A DNA stretch of 64,000 bases from Spirochaetia bacterium (GTDB taxonomy: Bacteria; Spirochaetota; Spirochaetia; DSM-16054; Sediminispirochaetaceae): the NCBI GenBank assembly GCA_021736475.1, contig JAIPFV010000001.1, positions 1-64,000 on the forward strand, written 5' to 3'. Shown here piece after piece: positions 19,101 through 29,386 of this stretch (position 1 is the stretch's first letter; each line of letters begins with the position of its first letter). Under the pieces are notes generated by a model that was not told where the DNA came from, did no database searches, and saw nothing but the letters and a program-made list of their open reading frames with translations. The position numbers and the translations under genes are program-made.

Positions 19101-19511
19101 GCAGAGATGCCTCAGCAGCTGCAGGATGTAGGGCAGCGAATTGTTCAGTTGGCAAATAACAAAGAGAAGGTTGATCAGGCTCTTGAACAGATGGAGCAGA
19201 TGGATGCCATACTAAAGGATGCTGAGGAGCGGACAGAGCGTATGCAGAAAGCCCGTGAATGGCTTGCAAAGACGGAAACCCGTTTAGAGGAGATCAACTC
19301 TCAGGCAAAGGAGCAGGTAAAGCTGCTTGGAACCCTTCTGAAAGAGGGAGGACAGGATGCCAAGCGACAGGAGGGAGCTCCCTCCATGGGTGCTCGCGAT
19401 GTGGTGACCCGGTTGGCACACCAGGGGTGGAGTATTGATGAAATTGTGCGGGCTACCAAGCTTTCCAAAGGCGAAGTTGAGCTTATTCTGGAAATTATAC
19501 CTCGGAAATAG
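16179..19511 (+). CDS. SpiroCoCo-type giant coiled-coil protein with C-terminal HTH-like tail
   Basis: N-terminal TM, about 1000 aa of heptad-rich coiled coil, C-terminal VTRLAHQGWSIDEIVRATKLSKGEVELILEI (DUF6115-like tail). Confidence 0.85.
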   Translation: MLFSLGNILTLLIVLVILSVYRQLDKNNRSLTKIKRYSEKIKEELDGFVESKTSEVKNLGIELDVHQKTGKEILKRIKTAEDELENRAASMQQINQRIGEYDKALSELKDMTTKVDENLQRLHNESEFVDKVGRQLSGTQERIQHLEKRLPAITEEFNSLNQKALKQSAQKAFAYSKQLAENLDEKIQSDEERLSELNGHMDELDTRREQFAREAFEQIQHDLDEKVYQAEQSGERLQEQLAQQLSETKDSIKAQGDEMLEQIEHELRTLNGNVEDVEQTIQEKISAFHERVSGIEQKYQNSLQQAAERGVALEHEAFAKLKEHINSTIEETEQNFQQRAESLHQKYTQQYSEFDEQFQELSESLNRKYADLNSETDKTDSHVRQKLDAMDTMIRDYEEQMNYRFAKMEEATQDIDSLDKNLRQAMDRVTTRIRGEFQEFEKQLEQEREEQRLKAQTDIQAVHDALAEVENQLSELKDEAAKNVSTRLEEFESSFYKDLEGRSEKIDERYEEWKLQLENRLSELTGEQDTQRQRVEEEYSDALRDRLSELQNRVYTQQEKFENQVQSFQDRIQERMDHTSQQLEGLEGDLKGEIETAKQQSQAAFQKEFADYQSAKEAQLKRSERELENALGELETGVNERRAAIDSTVESTESELNVWRTQIEQQIQSADEDIRTRYENIRKEIDDTVSVLKGEFEGQRDELILQSQDQRTRLKNELKEISDRVLELEGELQRKTDSAFESFNREYENFMLEIQKKNREFQLDMDKKIKDFRSVSQDTKEKTEQMQKKLFGKIEEGYTNLQVNLQEIDKRQKNFTAQTKIFDRADSLKDTLQENIEDLKGEITRVQGLSGEIRETEKKFMAIKKMGEEVGNKMNRFINEKQRIEEMEGDFKKLINISQTIDMKLEKVTDSHDTLQNIQATIRSLEELEQNVEQKYERLENRQKVIDSTIQQVDKNFQKIEDLDKNIDSLETRTAEMPQQLQDVGQRIVQLANNKEKVDQALEQMEQMDAILKDAEERTERMQKAREWLAKTETRLEEINSQAKEQVKLLGTLLKEGGQDAKRQEGAPSMGARDVVTRLAHQGWSIDEIVRATKLSKGEVELILEIIPRK

Positions 19512-19531
19512 TGCTGAAAATTAAAAAAACT

Positions 19532-19560
19532 TGACGCTGTCATATCGGATTAGTATCTTA
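19532..19560 (+). promoter_or_regulatory. sigma70-like promoter upstream of grpE
   Basis: TTGACG, 17 bp, TATCTT. Confidence 0.55.
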
Positions 19561-19695
19561 AAACAGAACAAACAGAAACACATATCTAAGTATCGATATA
19601 ATCGGATATTATAAAACGATTCTTTCGACGGTGATGTGTCCGTTAGTAGCTCGATACAACACAGACATACTACACAGAATGAGAGGGATTTAAGG

Positions 19696-20376
19696 GTGAA
19701 GAAAACCGAAAAAGAAGCAAAAGTAAATGACGATAAGCAGTCGGAAGCAACGCCGTTGTCGGCTGAAGAAAAGGGCGACGCAAAACAAAGCAGTGAAGAG
19801 GCTATTGAACAAGCGGAGCGGCAAGCGGAACAAATTGAAGATCTAAATGCGCAGATTGATGCCCTGAAAGCTGAAAATAGTGAATTAAAAAACCAATATC
19901 TGCGAAAGCAGGCCGATTTTGAGAATTTCCGTAAGCGGATGCAGCGTGAAAAACAAGAATCAATAAAATATGCTAATTCCAACCTTTTGCAGGACTTGGT
20001 TACCATTATTGACGATTTTGAACGGGCAATACGTTCATCTGAGGAGTCTCGAGATTTCGAGAGCTTTCATTCCGGTATCAAAATGATCGAGCATCAGTTT
20101 GTAAACATGCTGGAACGGAAATACGGGCTGACCCGTATGGAGAGTGAAGGGAAAGAGTTCGATCCCCAGCAGCACGAAGCGATCAATATGGAAGAGTCGC
20201 CGGAAGTTGATGTACAGACCGTTGTCGAGGATTACCAAAAAGGGTATCTGCTAAACGACCGAGTTCTTAGGCATGCAAAAGTAAAGGTTGCTATACCGGC
20301 CCCGGAGCAGACCGATGAGAAAGATTCGGAGGTCGCGGAGCCTCAGCAGAAGAACGAGAACCACCCGGCAGATTAG
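19696..20376 (+). CDS. grpE: Nucleotide exchange factor GrpE (likely GTG start at 19696; ORF track gives 19636)
   Basis: LRKQADFENFRKRMQREKQE and HEAINMEES...VVEDYQKGYLLNDRVLRHAKVKVA. Confidence 0.95.
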   Translation: MKKTEKEAKVNDDKQSEATPLSAEEKGDAKQSSEEAIEQAERQAEQIEDLNAQIDALKAENSELKNQYLRKQADFENFRKRMQREKQESIKYANSNLLQDLVTIIDDFERAIRSSEESRDFESFHSGIKMIEHQFVNMLERKYGLTRMESEGKEFDPQQHEAINMEESPEVDVQTVVEDYQKGYLLNDRVLRHAKVKVAIPAPEQTDEKDSEVAEPQQKNENHPAD

Positions 20377-20503
20377 CTGTCGTGGAAGATGCTAAATACC
20401 TCTTCTTTTGTAGGGGGCTGGGCTGACTATCGATGTGAATAAAATGGCGTTTGCCATTGTAAATATTGAATTGAATAGAAAATAATAAAGAGGAGAATCA
20501 ATA

Positions 20504-22465
20504 ATGGGACGGATTATTGGAATTGATCTTGGAACAACAAACTCATGTGTTGCTGTAATGGAAGGAAACGAGTCGGTGGTAATACAGAATGCCGAAGGTC
20601 AGCGGACCACTCCTTCGATTGTAGGTTTCACAAATAAGGGTGAACGACTGGTCGGTCAGCCGGCCAAAAACCAGATAGTAACAAACCCCGAGAATACCAT
20701 ATACTCGATAAAGAGATTCATGGGACGCCAGTTTTCGGAGGTGCCTTCAGAAATTCAGATGGTATCCTACCATACGAGCGAAGCCTCCAGCGGCGAGGTA
20801 CGGGTAAAGGCCCATGATAAAGAGTACACCCCCCAAGAGGTCTCTGCTATGGTTCTTCAGAAAATGAAGCAAACCGCAGAGGATTACCTTGGCGAAGAGG
20901 TAAAAGAAGCAGTTATTACCGTACCGGCTTACTTTAACGACAGTCAACGCCAGGCTACAAAGGATGCAGGACGAATCGCCGGTTTGGATGTAAAGCGTAT
21001 TGTGAATGAGCCAACTGCGGCTTCTCTGGCGTACGGACTTGGAAAAGAGAATAAAGAGGAACGAATTGCCGTATACGACTTTGGCGGCGGTACTTTTGAT
21101 ATTTCGATACTTGAACTTGGTGACGGGGTATTTGAAGTAAAATCTACTCATGGTGATACCCATTTGGGTGGTGATAATATTGACCAGCGGATTATCGATT
21201 GGCTTGTGCAGAGCTTTAAAAATGATCATGGAATCGACTTGTCCCAGGACAGAATGGCATTGCAGCGACTGAAAGAGGCTTCTGAAAAAGCAAAAATTGA
21301 GCTGTCCAGTACGCAGACAACAGAAATTAACCTGCCCTTCATTACCGCTGACAATACCGGGCCAAAGCATCTTCAGTACAGCTTGACTCGAGCTAAGTTC
21401 GAGCAGATGATCAGCGATCTGATTGATCGCACGAAGGGTCCCTGTGAGAGCGCGCTGAAAGATGCAGGCGTTACAGCTGACCAGGTTGATGAGATTATAC
21501 TGGTAGGCGGCAGCACCCGTATTCCCGCGGTTCAGAACTCAGTTAAAGAGATATTCGGGAAGGATCCGCACAAAGGTGTGAATCCTGACGAAGTTGTTGC
21601 TATGGGAGCTGCAATTCAGGGGGGTATCCTTGGCGGTGACGTGAAAGATGTACTGCTGTTGGATGTTACTCCTCTTTCCCTTGGCATTGAAACCTTGGGC
21701 GGGGTGTTTACTAAGCTGATTGAGCGAAACACTACTATTCCAACCCGGAAGAGCCAGATATTCTCTACCGCAGCGGATAACCAAAATGCTGTATCAATCC
21801 ATGTGCTGCAGGGTGAACGTGAGATGGCGAATCAGAACCGAACCCTCGGTCGATTCGATCTGGTAGGTATTCCGCCCGCTCCACGGGGAGTCCCACAGAT
21901 TGAAGTAACCTTTGATATTGATGCAAATGGAATTGTACATGTGTCGGCAAAAGACCTCGGCACCGGAAAAGAGCAGAAGATTCGTATCGAGTCTTCCTCC
22001 GGGCTTTCGGAAGATGAAATTAATAAGATGGTCAAAGAGGCCGAAGAGCATGCGGAAGAAGATAAAACGGCTCGCGAAAAGATCGAAGTTCGCAACGAAG
22101 CCGACAGCCTGATCTACTCAACCGATAAATCACTTAGTGATTATGGCGATAAGATAGGCGATGAAGAAAAACAGAAAATTGAGGCAGCCAAAGACGAGTT
22201 GAAGAAAGCTATGGAGGCCGATGATCTTGAAGAGATGCGCTCGAAGATGGAGGCGCTCAAACAGGCCTCCTACAAGCTGGCTGAAGAGGTGTATAAGCAA
22301 ACCGGCGGACAAGAGCAAGAAGGAGCAGCTGGAGCAGCCGGCGGTGCTGGCACCGGAGCTGCCGAAGGCGGGGAGCAAACCGGCGGAGCCGAGAGCGGCA
22401 GTGGCGAAAACGTTGAGGATGTAGACTACGAAGTTGTTGATGACGAAGACGAATCGAAAAGCTAA
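20504..22465 (+). CDS. dnaK: Chaperone DnaK
   Basis: [51 protein letters not shown]. Confidence 0.99.
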   Translation: MGRIIGIDLGTTNSCVAVMEGNESVVIQNAEGQRTTPSIVGFTNKGERLVGQPAKNQIVTNPENTIYSIKRFMGRQFSEVPSEIQMVSYHTSEASSGEVRVKAHDKEYTPQEVSAMVLQKMKQTAEDYLGEEVKEAVITVPAYFNDSQRQATKDAGRIAGLDVKRIVNEPTAASLAYGLGKENKEERIAVYDFGGGTFDISILELGDGVFEVKSTHGDTHLGGDNIDQRIIDWLVQSFKNDHGIDLSQDRMALQRLKEASEKAKIELSSTQTTEINLPFITADNTGPKHLQYSLTRAKFEQMISDLIDRTKGPCESALKDAGVTADQVDEIILVGGSTRIPAVQNSVKEIFGKDPHKGVNPDEVVAMGAAIQGGILGGDVKDVLLLDVTPLSLGIETLGGVFTKLIERNTTIPTRKSQIFSTAADNQNAVSIHVLQGEREMANQNRTLGRFDLVGIPPAPRGVPQIEVTFDIDANGIVHVSAKDLGTGKEQKIRIESSSGLSEDEINKMVKEAEEHAEEDKTAREKIEVRNEADSLIYSTDKSLSDYGDKIGDEEKQKIEAAKDELKKAMEADDLEEMRSKMEALKQASYKLAEEVYKQTGGQEQEGAAGAAGGAGTGAAEGGEQTGGAESGSGENVEDVDYEVVDDEDESKS

Positions 22466-22480
22466 AGGGTGAGTTAAACT

Positions 22481-23629
22481 GTGGCTAAACGAGACTACTA
22501 CGAAGTTCTGGGGGTTCCGAAAGGGGCCTCCAAGGACGACATAAAAAAGGCATACCGAAAGCTCGCAGTCAAATATCATCCAGACCGTAACCCGGAGGAT
22601 TCCAAAGCTGAAGAGTTGTTCAAGGAAGCTTCCGAGGCGTACGAAGTGCTTAGCGACGATAAAAAGCGGCAAGCCTACGATCAATTTGGTTTTGCCGGCG
22701 TCGAAGGCATGGGCGGTGGAGGAGGCGGAGGTTCGCAGGACTTCTCCTCCGGCTTCCGTGATTTTGAAGATATATTTGGTGATTTTGGCGACATCTTTGG
22801 GTCTTTCTTCGGAGGCGGAGGTGGAGGCGGTGGACGCCGCGGTTCTTCGCGAACATCGGCCCAGCGTGGTGCTGACCTGCGCTATAATTTAGAAATACCC
22901 TTCAAAGATGCCGTTTTTGGAACTAAGGTAGAAATTTCCTATGAACGTCATGTGACCTGTCCGGGATGCGGTGGCAATGGAGCCGAGACCGGCAGCGGAC
23001 GTAAGGTCTGCCCCACTTGTGGGGGCAGTGGACAGGTTCGCCGGAGCTCCGGTTTCTTCTCTATAGCCTCTCCTTGTCCTACGTGTAACGGAGAGGGGTA
23101 TATAATTGAGAATCCCTGTGACATGTGTAAAGGCAACGGGGTGATCTCAAAACCACAGAAACTGAAGGTAACCATACCGCCGGGGATCGAAAGTGGAAAG
23201 CGCATAAATATACCTGGTCAGGGAGATGCCGGCCCGAATGGGGGGCCCTCCGGAGATCTGTATGTATATGTTCGTGTACAACCACATGACTATTTCGAAC
23301 GACACGGTAACGATATTTATTGTGTAATTCCAATTACCTTTACACAAGCCGCCTTGGGGGCCGAAATTATGGTTCCTACCCTCGAGGGGAAGAAAGTAAA
23401 AGTAAAGGTTCCGTCGTCTACCCAGAACGGAAAGGTTTTGCGACTGAAAAATGAAGGGGTACCCCACTTGCATAATAGCAACCGCAGGGGCGACCTTTAC
23501 ATAAAGATCAGGGTTGAGGTACCTAAAAAGCTCTCTGCCCGTGGCAAGGAGCTTCTGAAAGAGCTATCTGAGCTGGAGGGAGAAAACAAATCTCCCGATC
23601 CGGTACCTCTGGCAGAACTGAGTATGTGA
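22481..23629 (+). CDS. dnaJ: Chaperone DnaJ
   Basis: J domain with HPD, G/F region, four CxxCxGxG-type zinc motifs. Confidence 0.98.
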   Translation: MAKRDYYEVLGVPKGASKDDIKKAYRKLAVKYHPDRNPEDSKAEELFKEASEAYEVLSDDKKRQAYDQFGFAGVEGMGGGGGGGSQDFSSGFRDFEDIFGDFGDIFGSFFGGGGGGGGRRGSSRTSAQRGADLRYNLEIPFKDAVFGTKVEISYERHVTCPGCGGNGAETGSGRKVCPTCGGSGQVRRSSGFFSIASPCPTCNGEGYIIENPCDMCKGNGVISKPQKLKVTIPPGIESGKRINIPGQGDAGPNGGPSGDLYVYVRVQPHDYFERHGNDIYCVIPITFTQAALGAEIMVPTLEGKKVKVKVPSSTQNGKVLRLKNEGVPHLHNSNRRGDLYIKIRVEVPKKLSARGKELLKELSELEGENKSPDPVPLAELSM

Positions 23630-23659
23630 TGGTAAAATGATTCTATCCGGTTCAATGAG

Positions 23660-23690
23660 CGTCGATCGCCCCTGGTGGTCGGCGTTTTTT
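23660..23690 (+). terminator. Intrinsic terminator after dnaJ
   Basis: CGTCGATC-gccccctggt-type loop-GGTCGGCG stem (with G-U pairs) followed by TTTTTT. Confidence 0.8.
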
Positions 23691-23792
23691 GTATGTATTC
23701 CTAAATGTTATAAACGGTGCTGACCGATAAGTAGAAAGTGTAGAACCTGCCACCCCGGAACCAGGTGCGTGAGCATATAACAGGAGTGATGA

Positions 23793-24248
23793 GTGCTGAA
23801 TAGAAAACTGGTGATACTTGCGGGTATCTTAATTCTGTTAATAGTATTGGGTGCGCCGCTTGGGGCCGAGGAAGATAAGACTCGCGATCTGAGCGTCGAT
23901 GCACGGATGGAAGAATTTTATGACCTTGAAGATACTGAACCTGCCATTGAACTTGATTCAAATCAGAACGGAAGAGTCGACTACCTCATTAAGACCGGAG
24001 AAGATGGAAAAAAAATGATGGAGGTGCTTGATTATGACCATAACGGTACCATGGATGACTTTTACATGTATGACCATGGAGTACTTATCCAGAGGGCTAT
24101 AGATTCAAATGCCGATGGGAATATAGATATTTGGGTCTACCTCGAAGAGGGAGTATATATTGCCAGGTATGAGGAAGATACCAATTTTGATGGTACAATG
24201 GACCGCGTAAAAAATTATGATACCAAAGACAACGGAGAGAAAAAATAA
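23793..24248 (+). CDS. Secreted small protein with repeated DxNxDGxxD-type loops (GTG start)
   Basis: Signal peptide; DSNQNGRVD, DYDHNGTMD, DSNADGNID, DTNFDGTMD. Confidence 0.75.
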   Translation: MLNRKLVILAGILILLIVLGAPLGAEEDKTRDLSVDARMEEFYDLEDTEPAIELDSNQNGRVDYLIKTGEDGKKMMEVLDYDHNGTMDDFYMYDHGVLIQRAIDSNADGNIDIWVYLEEGVYIARYEEDTNFDGTMDRVKNYDTKDNGEKK

Positions 24249-24979
24249 TGCAGACAGGAATTAGCGGCTTCCATGCAATTGAAGAGGCCTTAAAGACGGG
24301 AAAAGGAAAGGGGACCCTGTATGTGAGCCGAAAATCAGCCCGAATTGACTCTCTTATAAAACTGGCAGAGGAAAAACGGGTTACGGTAAAGCGGGAGTCT
24401 GATGAAGCCCTCAATAAGCTGGCAGGGGAGGGGCAAGAGCACCGTGGAGCCGTGTATTTGCAGAGATCGGTAAAAACAAAGTATAAAGATGTAAAAGCAT
24501 TTATTGAGTCAGTTGAATCAATGGAGCTTAGGAACTCGGTTGTTCTCGTTCTGGACGAAATAACTGATCCCCAAAACCTAGGGGCAATACTTCGCAGTGC
24601 CGATCAGTTTGCTGTGGATCTGGTTGTGCTTCCCGAGCGTAGAAGCGCCAAGCTGAGCAGTACGGTTAACAAAACTTCTGCGGGAGCAAGTGCGTATATT
24701 CCTGTGGTGGTAGTTAAAAACCTACGGAGAAGCATTAGCGAGCTAAAAGAGGCCGGTTTCTGGGTGTACGGTGCCGATATCAAAGGTACAAAAGTGCAGG
24801 ATGTCGAGTTTTCCGAGCGAGCAGTAGTGGTGCTGGGGGCTGAAGGCAAGGGCTTGAGTAGATTGATTCTTGAAGAGTGTGATCATGTGGTCACTATACC
24901 TACCAGCGGGCGAGTTGATTCACTTAATGTGTCGGTTGCAGCCGGGATTATGCTGTATGAGCTGCGACGGCAGCCATAG
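24248..24979 (+). CDS. rlmB: 23S rRNA 2'-O-methyltransferase, TrmH/RlmB family
   Basis: LDEITDPQNLGAILRSADQF, LGAEGKGLSRL, SLNVSVAAGIMLYE SPOUT motifs. Confidence 0.94.
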   Translation: MQTGISGFHAIEEALKTGKGKGTLYVSRKSARIDSLIKLAEEKRVTVKRESDEALNKLAGEGQEHRGAVYLQRSVKTKYKDVKAFIESVESMELRNSVVLVLDEITDPQNLGAILRSADQFAVDLVVLPERRSAKLSSTVNKTSAGASAYIPVVVVKNLRRSISELKEAGFWVYGADIKGTKVQDVEFSERAVVVLGAEGKGLSRLILEECDHVVTIPTSGRVDSLNVSVAAGIMLYELRRQP

Positions 24980-24989
24980 AGCTGAGGCC

Positions 24990-26258
24990 TTACTCTTCGA
25001 AGAACCTGTTACCAATATCCTCCCGGTTCCATGCGCCGGGAAAGGATACTCTCTTGATACCCTTATAGGCATGGGAGTTCGCTTTTACAATATTTTCTCC
25101 GAGTCCTACTACTGTAAAACAGCGTCCACCGTTGGTGTAGATGTGTCCATCCCCGTTTTTGTGGGTAGCTCCGTGAAAAACGAGTGTCTCCCGCTCGGGA
25201 AAGATTGAATCGATCTGGACTGCCTGCGATTGCGGTTGCCGCTCCGGATATCCCTCTCCGGCAATAACTACCCCTACCGCAGATTGTGTTGACAGCTCAA
25301 GCTCGAACTGATCGAGGCTCTGCTTATCGATAGCCCGCAACAGGCTCACAAAATCCGATTTTATGAGGGGCAGGATAACCTGGGCTTCAGGATTGCCGAA
25401 TTTTACATGATAAGATGTAAGCTTAGCTCCTCCATCCTGAATCAGCAAGCTGAAAAAGAAAACCCCTTTATAGCTTAGCTGCTCCTTTTGCAAACCCTTT
25501 AAGGTGGGCTCTATTATTTCTGTGCGAATCTTTGAATATGTTCGTGACGATAGGACGGGAACCGGACAAATGGCTCCCATGCCGTTCGTAATGGACCCTG
25601 TGTCGTTATCCATGGCTTTGGTGTAGTCGGAAGCCGGAGGAAGAATTAAATGGTTCTTACCATCTGTAAAGGCAGATATGGACAGGTTATAGCCGGGTTC
25701 AAATTTCTCTACCAGAAGGGTATCTTCCTCTAAAATTTGTTTTCCGAAGGCGGTAAGTTTGTTGATATCCGTGGAGTCGAATACATTCATATTTGAAACA
25801 GGATGGTTTCTTTTTAGAACGAGGTGCTCCCCGTGGTGAGCCTCTATATACTGCTTGAAACTTTCAAACTCAGAAAACTCTTCTGCCTCGGTAGTCGGGA
25901 CCCTGTGGCGCTGCATAAATTCGCGAGCATAATGCCTATCCTGTTCCAGTTGCGCTGCAGCTTTGGTCGCCCCGAATGCGCTTATGCCGGCTTTTTCCAG
26001 AGCTTCTACCATGCCGTTGTGTTGTGCAGTTGCGGTGGCTACCAGGCAATAGTCAATTGACCATGATGTACACAGTTTGGTGACCTCTGCAGGGTTATTT
26101 GAGTCGTTGAGAGTTATATTTTCGGCAATTTCGGCGGTGCCTGAATTACCGGGTGCTACATACAGTCCTGTTATTAAGTGACTTTTTTCCAGAGCCCATG
26201 CCAAAGCATGTGCTTTTGCTCCGGAACCGAGTATAAGAACTTTCACATGAACCTCCAC
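24990..26258 (-). CDS. purD: Phosphoribosylamine-glycine ligase
   Basis: ILGSGAKAHALAWAL N-terminus, ATP-grasp core and YKGVFFFSLLIQDGG...KFGNPEAQVILP. Confidence 0.9.
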   Translation of the reverse strand: MEVHVKVLILGSGAKAHALAWALEKSHLITGLYVAPGNSGTAEIAENITLNDSNNPAEVTKLCTSWSIDYCLVATATAQHNGMVEALEKAGISAFGATKAAAQLEQDRHYAREFMQRHRVPTTEAEEFSEFESFKQYIEAHHGEHLVLKRNHPVSNMNVFDSTDINKLTAFGKQILEEDTLLVEKFEPGYNLSISAFTDGKNHLILPPASDYTKAMDNDTGSITNGMGAICPVPVLSSRTYSKIRTEIIEPTLKGLQKEQLSYKGVFFFSLLIQDGGAKLTSYHVKFGNPEAQVILPLIKSDFVSLLRAIDKQSLDQFELELSTQSAVGVVIAGEGYPERQPQSQAVQIDSIFPERETLVFHGATHKNGDGHIYTNGGRCFTVVGLGENIVKANSHAYKGIKRVSFPGAWNREDIGNRFFEE

Positions 26259-26322
26259 AGTCGGTGAATTCGCTGATGATACCCATTCTTACATTTTAAA
26301 TAGATCTTCTCAAGACCGTGGA

Positions 26323-27429
26323 TCACTGTGCAGGGTTTAGAGGCCCAAGGCTTTCTTGAAGATCAACGGAAAAATGATGCTGCAGATATTCCTGAAGGAT
26401 CTGTCGATAACACTCCAGCGAGGTGCAGCGCATTAGTTTGTTACGTAAATTTGAGCTATCCGGAAAGCCTTTGGTATACGCACTTAAATGTTTTTTCATT
26501 TCGGCACAGGCGCGGGGTTCATTTTTGTAGTGAAGCTCTCGCTGCAGGTGGTAATATCCTATTGTTAAGCGGCGAACAAGTTGAGCATCTCGTGCTTTCA
26601 TCGGATCCTCTGAATTATCGGCCAAAATGACATCACCCTTTGTTGAAAGTAGGCTACGGGTCTGTTGGAAAATTAGGGGGTTCCCAATAGCTCCCCGGGC
26701 AAACATTACTCCGGCGCAGCCGGTCTGCTGCAGCATATCCTTAGCTGCCTGGGGGCTGAAGAGGTCTCCTGATCCAATGACCGGAACCGGTAACATTTCT
26801 GCTAGCCTGGCGATATGCTCCCAGCGCGAGGTTCCGGAGTACCCCTGAAGTCGGGTGCGGGCATGGATTCCCAGCATCGAAGCCCCGCCTTCTACAGCAG
26901 CTCTACCTGCTTCTTCAAAGTTTATCGATGATTCATTCCAACCGGAGCGTATTTTGACCGTGATAGGGATTTCGGTGGCAGAGCTGAGGCGACGAACTAG
27001 TGCATATATCCTTTCAGGCTGCTGCATAAGAGCGGCGCCGGCACCGGTTTTCACCACTTTTGGTACGGGACAGCCGCAATTTATGTCGATCAGGCTAGGG
27101 GAGTAGTGGAGGATATCAGGGAGCGCACGTTCTGCTTGGTCGGGCTGGGAGAGGAAAATTTGTATGCCCAGCGCCTCTTCACTGTCTCCACGCTCCATTA
27201 GATCGTGTGTTTTCTGATTCCCGCGGGCAATTGCTTCTGCTGAAACCATTTCGGTATAGCAGAAATCTGCCCCGTAGATTTTAGCTATTTCACGGAACGC
27301 CTTGTCGGTATAACCGGCCAGGGGGGCTAAAAAAAGATTGCCCGGAAGGGTTACTCCGGGCAGTTGAATACTGTGATATAAAGATTTTTCCATGGAAAGC
27401 GGCGCCTTGCTCTTACTCTTTGATACCAA
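26323..27429 (-). CDS. dusB: tRNA-dihydrouridine synthase
   Basis: [57 protein letters not shown]. Confidence 0.94.
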   Translation of the reverse strand: MVSKSKSKAPLSMEKSLYHSIQLPGVTLPGNLFLAPLAGYTDKAFREIAKIYGADFCYTEMVSAEAIARGNQKTHDLMERGDSEEALGIQIFLSQPDQAERALPDILHYSPSLIDINCGCPVPKVVKTGAGAALMQQPERIYALVRRLSSATEIPITVKIRSGWNESSINFEEAGRAAVEGGASMLGIHARTRLQGYSGTSRWEHIARLAEMLPVPVIGSGDLFSPQAAKDMLQQTGCAGVMFARGAIGNPLIFQQTRSLLSTKGDVILADNSEDPMKARDAQLVRRLTIGYYHLQRELHYKNEPRACAEMKKHLSAYTKGFPDSSNLRNKLMRCTSLECYRQILQEYLQHHFSVDLQESLGPLNPAQ

Positions 27430-28186
27430 AAAATGTGAGGCTGTTGTTGTAGAGGGCCTCCGCTACTTCTTCTAGCGGTTCCTCACGCAGTTCAGCGATA
27501 AATTCGGCTGTGGCTCCAAGATAAGAGGGTCGGTTGCGTTTACCGCGGTATTGGGCCGGTACCATAAAGGGACTCTCAGTTTCAATAAGTATGCGGTCCA
27601 GGGGCATGTTTTTTGCCGTATCGTGTAGGTTTCGAGCGTTTCTGTAGGTTACGTTGCCTGCGAAGGAGATGTAGAGATTCAGTTTGAGAGCTTCCTGGGC
27701 GTACTTCCAATCTTCTGAATAGCAGTGTAGAACACCGCCCCTGGGAGGCAACTTATCCTTCAATATATTCAGTATATCTTCGCCGGCTTCGCGATTGTGA
27801 ATGATTACCGGTAGCTCAAGCTGGTCAGCCAGCTCAAGTTGATGAATAAAAAGCTCAATTTGACTGTCTTTATTGCCGAATTTTCTATAGTAGTCCAATC
27901 CAATTTCACCAAGGGCAACCACCCTGTCTTTCTGGCTGCCTTCCTCAATTTGGAGGGCCCAGTCTTTTCCGGGATTGATTACTTCGGATGGAGACACACC
28001 AATGCTGTGGTATACATGATTTGCTGTTTTCAGGTTTTCGTAGACCTGGAAAAAGTCGTAAAGGCTATTACATATGCTCATGACTTTTTTTACGTCAGAT
28101 TGTTTAGCTTCTTGTACGATTAACAATTGTTCGATTGGATCTTCATTTATCAATCCAATGTGTGCATGGGTATCAAATAACTGCAT
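27413..28186 (-). CDS. tatD: TatD-family deoxyribonuclease
   Basis: FDTHAHI, ALGEIGLDYY, LPVIIHNREAGED, LIETESPFM. Confidence 0.95.
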   Translation of the reverse strand: MQLFDTHAHIGLINEDPIEQLLIVQEAKQSDVKKVMSICNSLYDFFQVYENLKTANHVYHSIGVSPSEVINPGKDWALQIEEGSQKDRVVALGEIGLDYYRKFGNKDSQIELFIHQLELADQLELPVIIHNREAGEDILNILKDKLPPRGGVLHCYSEDWKYAQEALKLNLYISFAGNVTYRNARNLHDTAKNMPLDRILIETESPFMVPAQYRGKRNRPSYLGATAEFIAELREEPLEEVAEALYNNSLTFFGIKE

Positions 28187-28346
28187 AGTTCTTTTCCGAT
28201 TTTAATAAGATTTTTGTGTGGCTTTTGCTAATATAGATGAACAATAGCATGAAACGTAGGAGCGGTCAATTGTATTTGACAATTTTTTTTAGGCGTGGTA
28301 AAGTTTTATCGGTTTACTGCAGTAGCCACCACATTGAGGAGTAAGG

Positions 28347-29369
28347 ATGTCCCCAGCAAATCAGTACAAAAAAGTTGAAAAAAGGCTTTTTGATTTTATT
28401 CTACGAATCTTCTCCAGCTTTTTCTCTACAATAGGTGGGGGAATACAAAAACTCATTTCTTTGGGAAAACAACGTTTTACTGTAATGCTGATCCCCCACT
28501 CAGAGCGAAAAATCTTTAACTTCCGTATTTCAGTATTTTCACTGATCTTTTTTGGAATTCTTTTTGTAGGTCTATTGGCTGCCTTTTTTACCTTTTCGAC
28601 TCGTTTCAGCGGCCTTTCAAATATGTTAGTGCGGAATCAGTCAAGTTTACAAAATACCCGGGCAAATCTAGAGATGGTGCGTGACGAGATTGTCGAATTG
28701 CGACAGGTTTCTCGTGACTTCGAGGACTCTCTTGTAAATACCCTCGGTTCTTTCGGAGTTTTTGCGAATGAGGCGGATGCTACTACTGCAGCTGCAGGCG
28801 ATCTGTCTTCATTCATCAATTTGGAAGAGCAGGATAGCGGCATTATGCGTGAGGTAAGTGAACTGCGCAATATAAAAGAGTTTATGCAGGCCTCTACCGA
28901 ATCTTTAGACAAAGTCCAGAATCTACTCAAGTCGCAGGGCGACTTATTAGTTGAATTGCCTACCTACTGGCCGGTGAGCGGGGGTATCGGGCGAATCACC
29001 AACTATTTCGGCCCTGAGGTTCACCCCTTTACCCAGCAATGGTATCTCCACAAGGGTTTAGATATTGCGTATCGCCGGGGTATTGATCTGGTTGCAGCGG
29101 CTAATGGAAAAGTTATAGAAAGAAAGTATGAGCCAATGGGCTTTGGAAACTACATTGTGATACGTCATTCCTACGGTTTTGCCACCAAGTATGCGCACCT
29201 TGATAACGTGTATGTTGAAGAGGGAGATGTAGTGACACAAGGGCAAAAAATTGGTACTATGGGAAACACAGGAATGTCCACCGGTCCGCATCTTCACTTT
29301 GAAGTTCGTATTGGTGCGCAGGTAGTAGACCCTGAACGTTTCTTAAATGTACAAGCTGATCTTAGATAA
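28347..29369 (+). CDS. M23 (LytM-type) metallopeptidase
   Basis: N-terminal TM; HKGLDIAYRRG...VIRHSYGFATKYAHLD...GPHLHFEVRIG. Confidence 0.95.
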   Translation: MSPANQYKKVEKRLFDFILRIFSSFFSTIGGGIQKLISLGKQRFTVMLIPHSERKIFNFRISVFSLIFFGILFVGLLAAFFTFSTRFSGLSNMLVRNQSSLQNTRANLEMVRDEIVELRQVSRDFEDSLVNTLGSFGVFANEADATTAAAGDLSSFINLEEQDSGIMREVSELRNIKEFMQASTESLDKVQNLLKSQGDLLVELPTYWPVSGGIGRITNYFGPEVHPFTQQWYLHKGLDIAYRRGIDLVAAANGKVIERKYEPMGFGNYIVIRHSYGFATKYAHLDNVYVEEGDVVTQGQKIGTMGNTGMSTGPHLHFEVRIGAQVVDPERFLNVQADLR

Positions 29370-29386
29370 ACTAATACGGAAAACTC

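Noticed and set aside
20443-20458. AATGGC-GTTT-GCCATT hairpin upstream of dnaK as a third copy of the exbB/rpmE element
   Set aside because: Lacks the conserved hairpin 1 and the GAAAA/TTTTC and TTATTAG parts.
19512-20503. CIRCE heat-shock operator or hrcA near grpE-dnaK
   Set aside because: No TTAGCACTC-N9-GAGTGCTAA sequence seen and no hrcA gene upstream of grpE; only a sigma70-like promoter is visible.
20747-21370. 207-aa minus-strand ORF opposite dnaK
   Set aside because: Shadow ORF of a highly conserved gene; no recognisable family or RBS.
22130-22684. 184-aa minus-strand ORF opposite dnaK/dnaJ
   Set aside because: Antisense to conserved coding sequence; low-complexity composition is the mirror of the DnaK tail.
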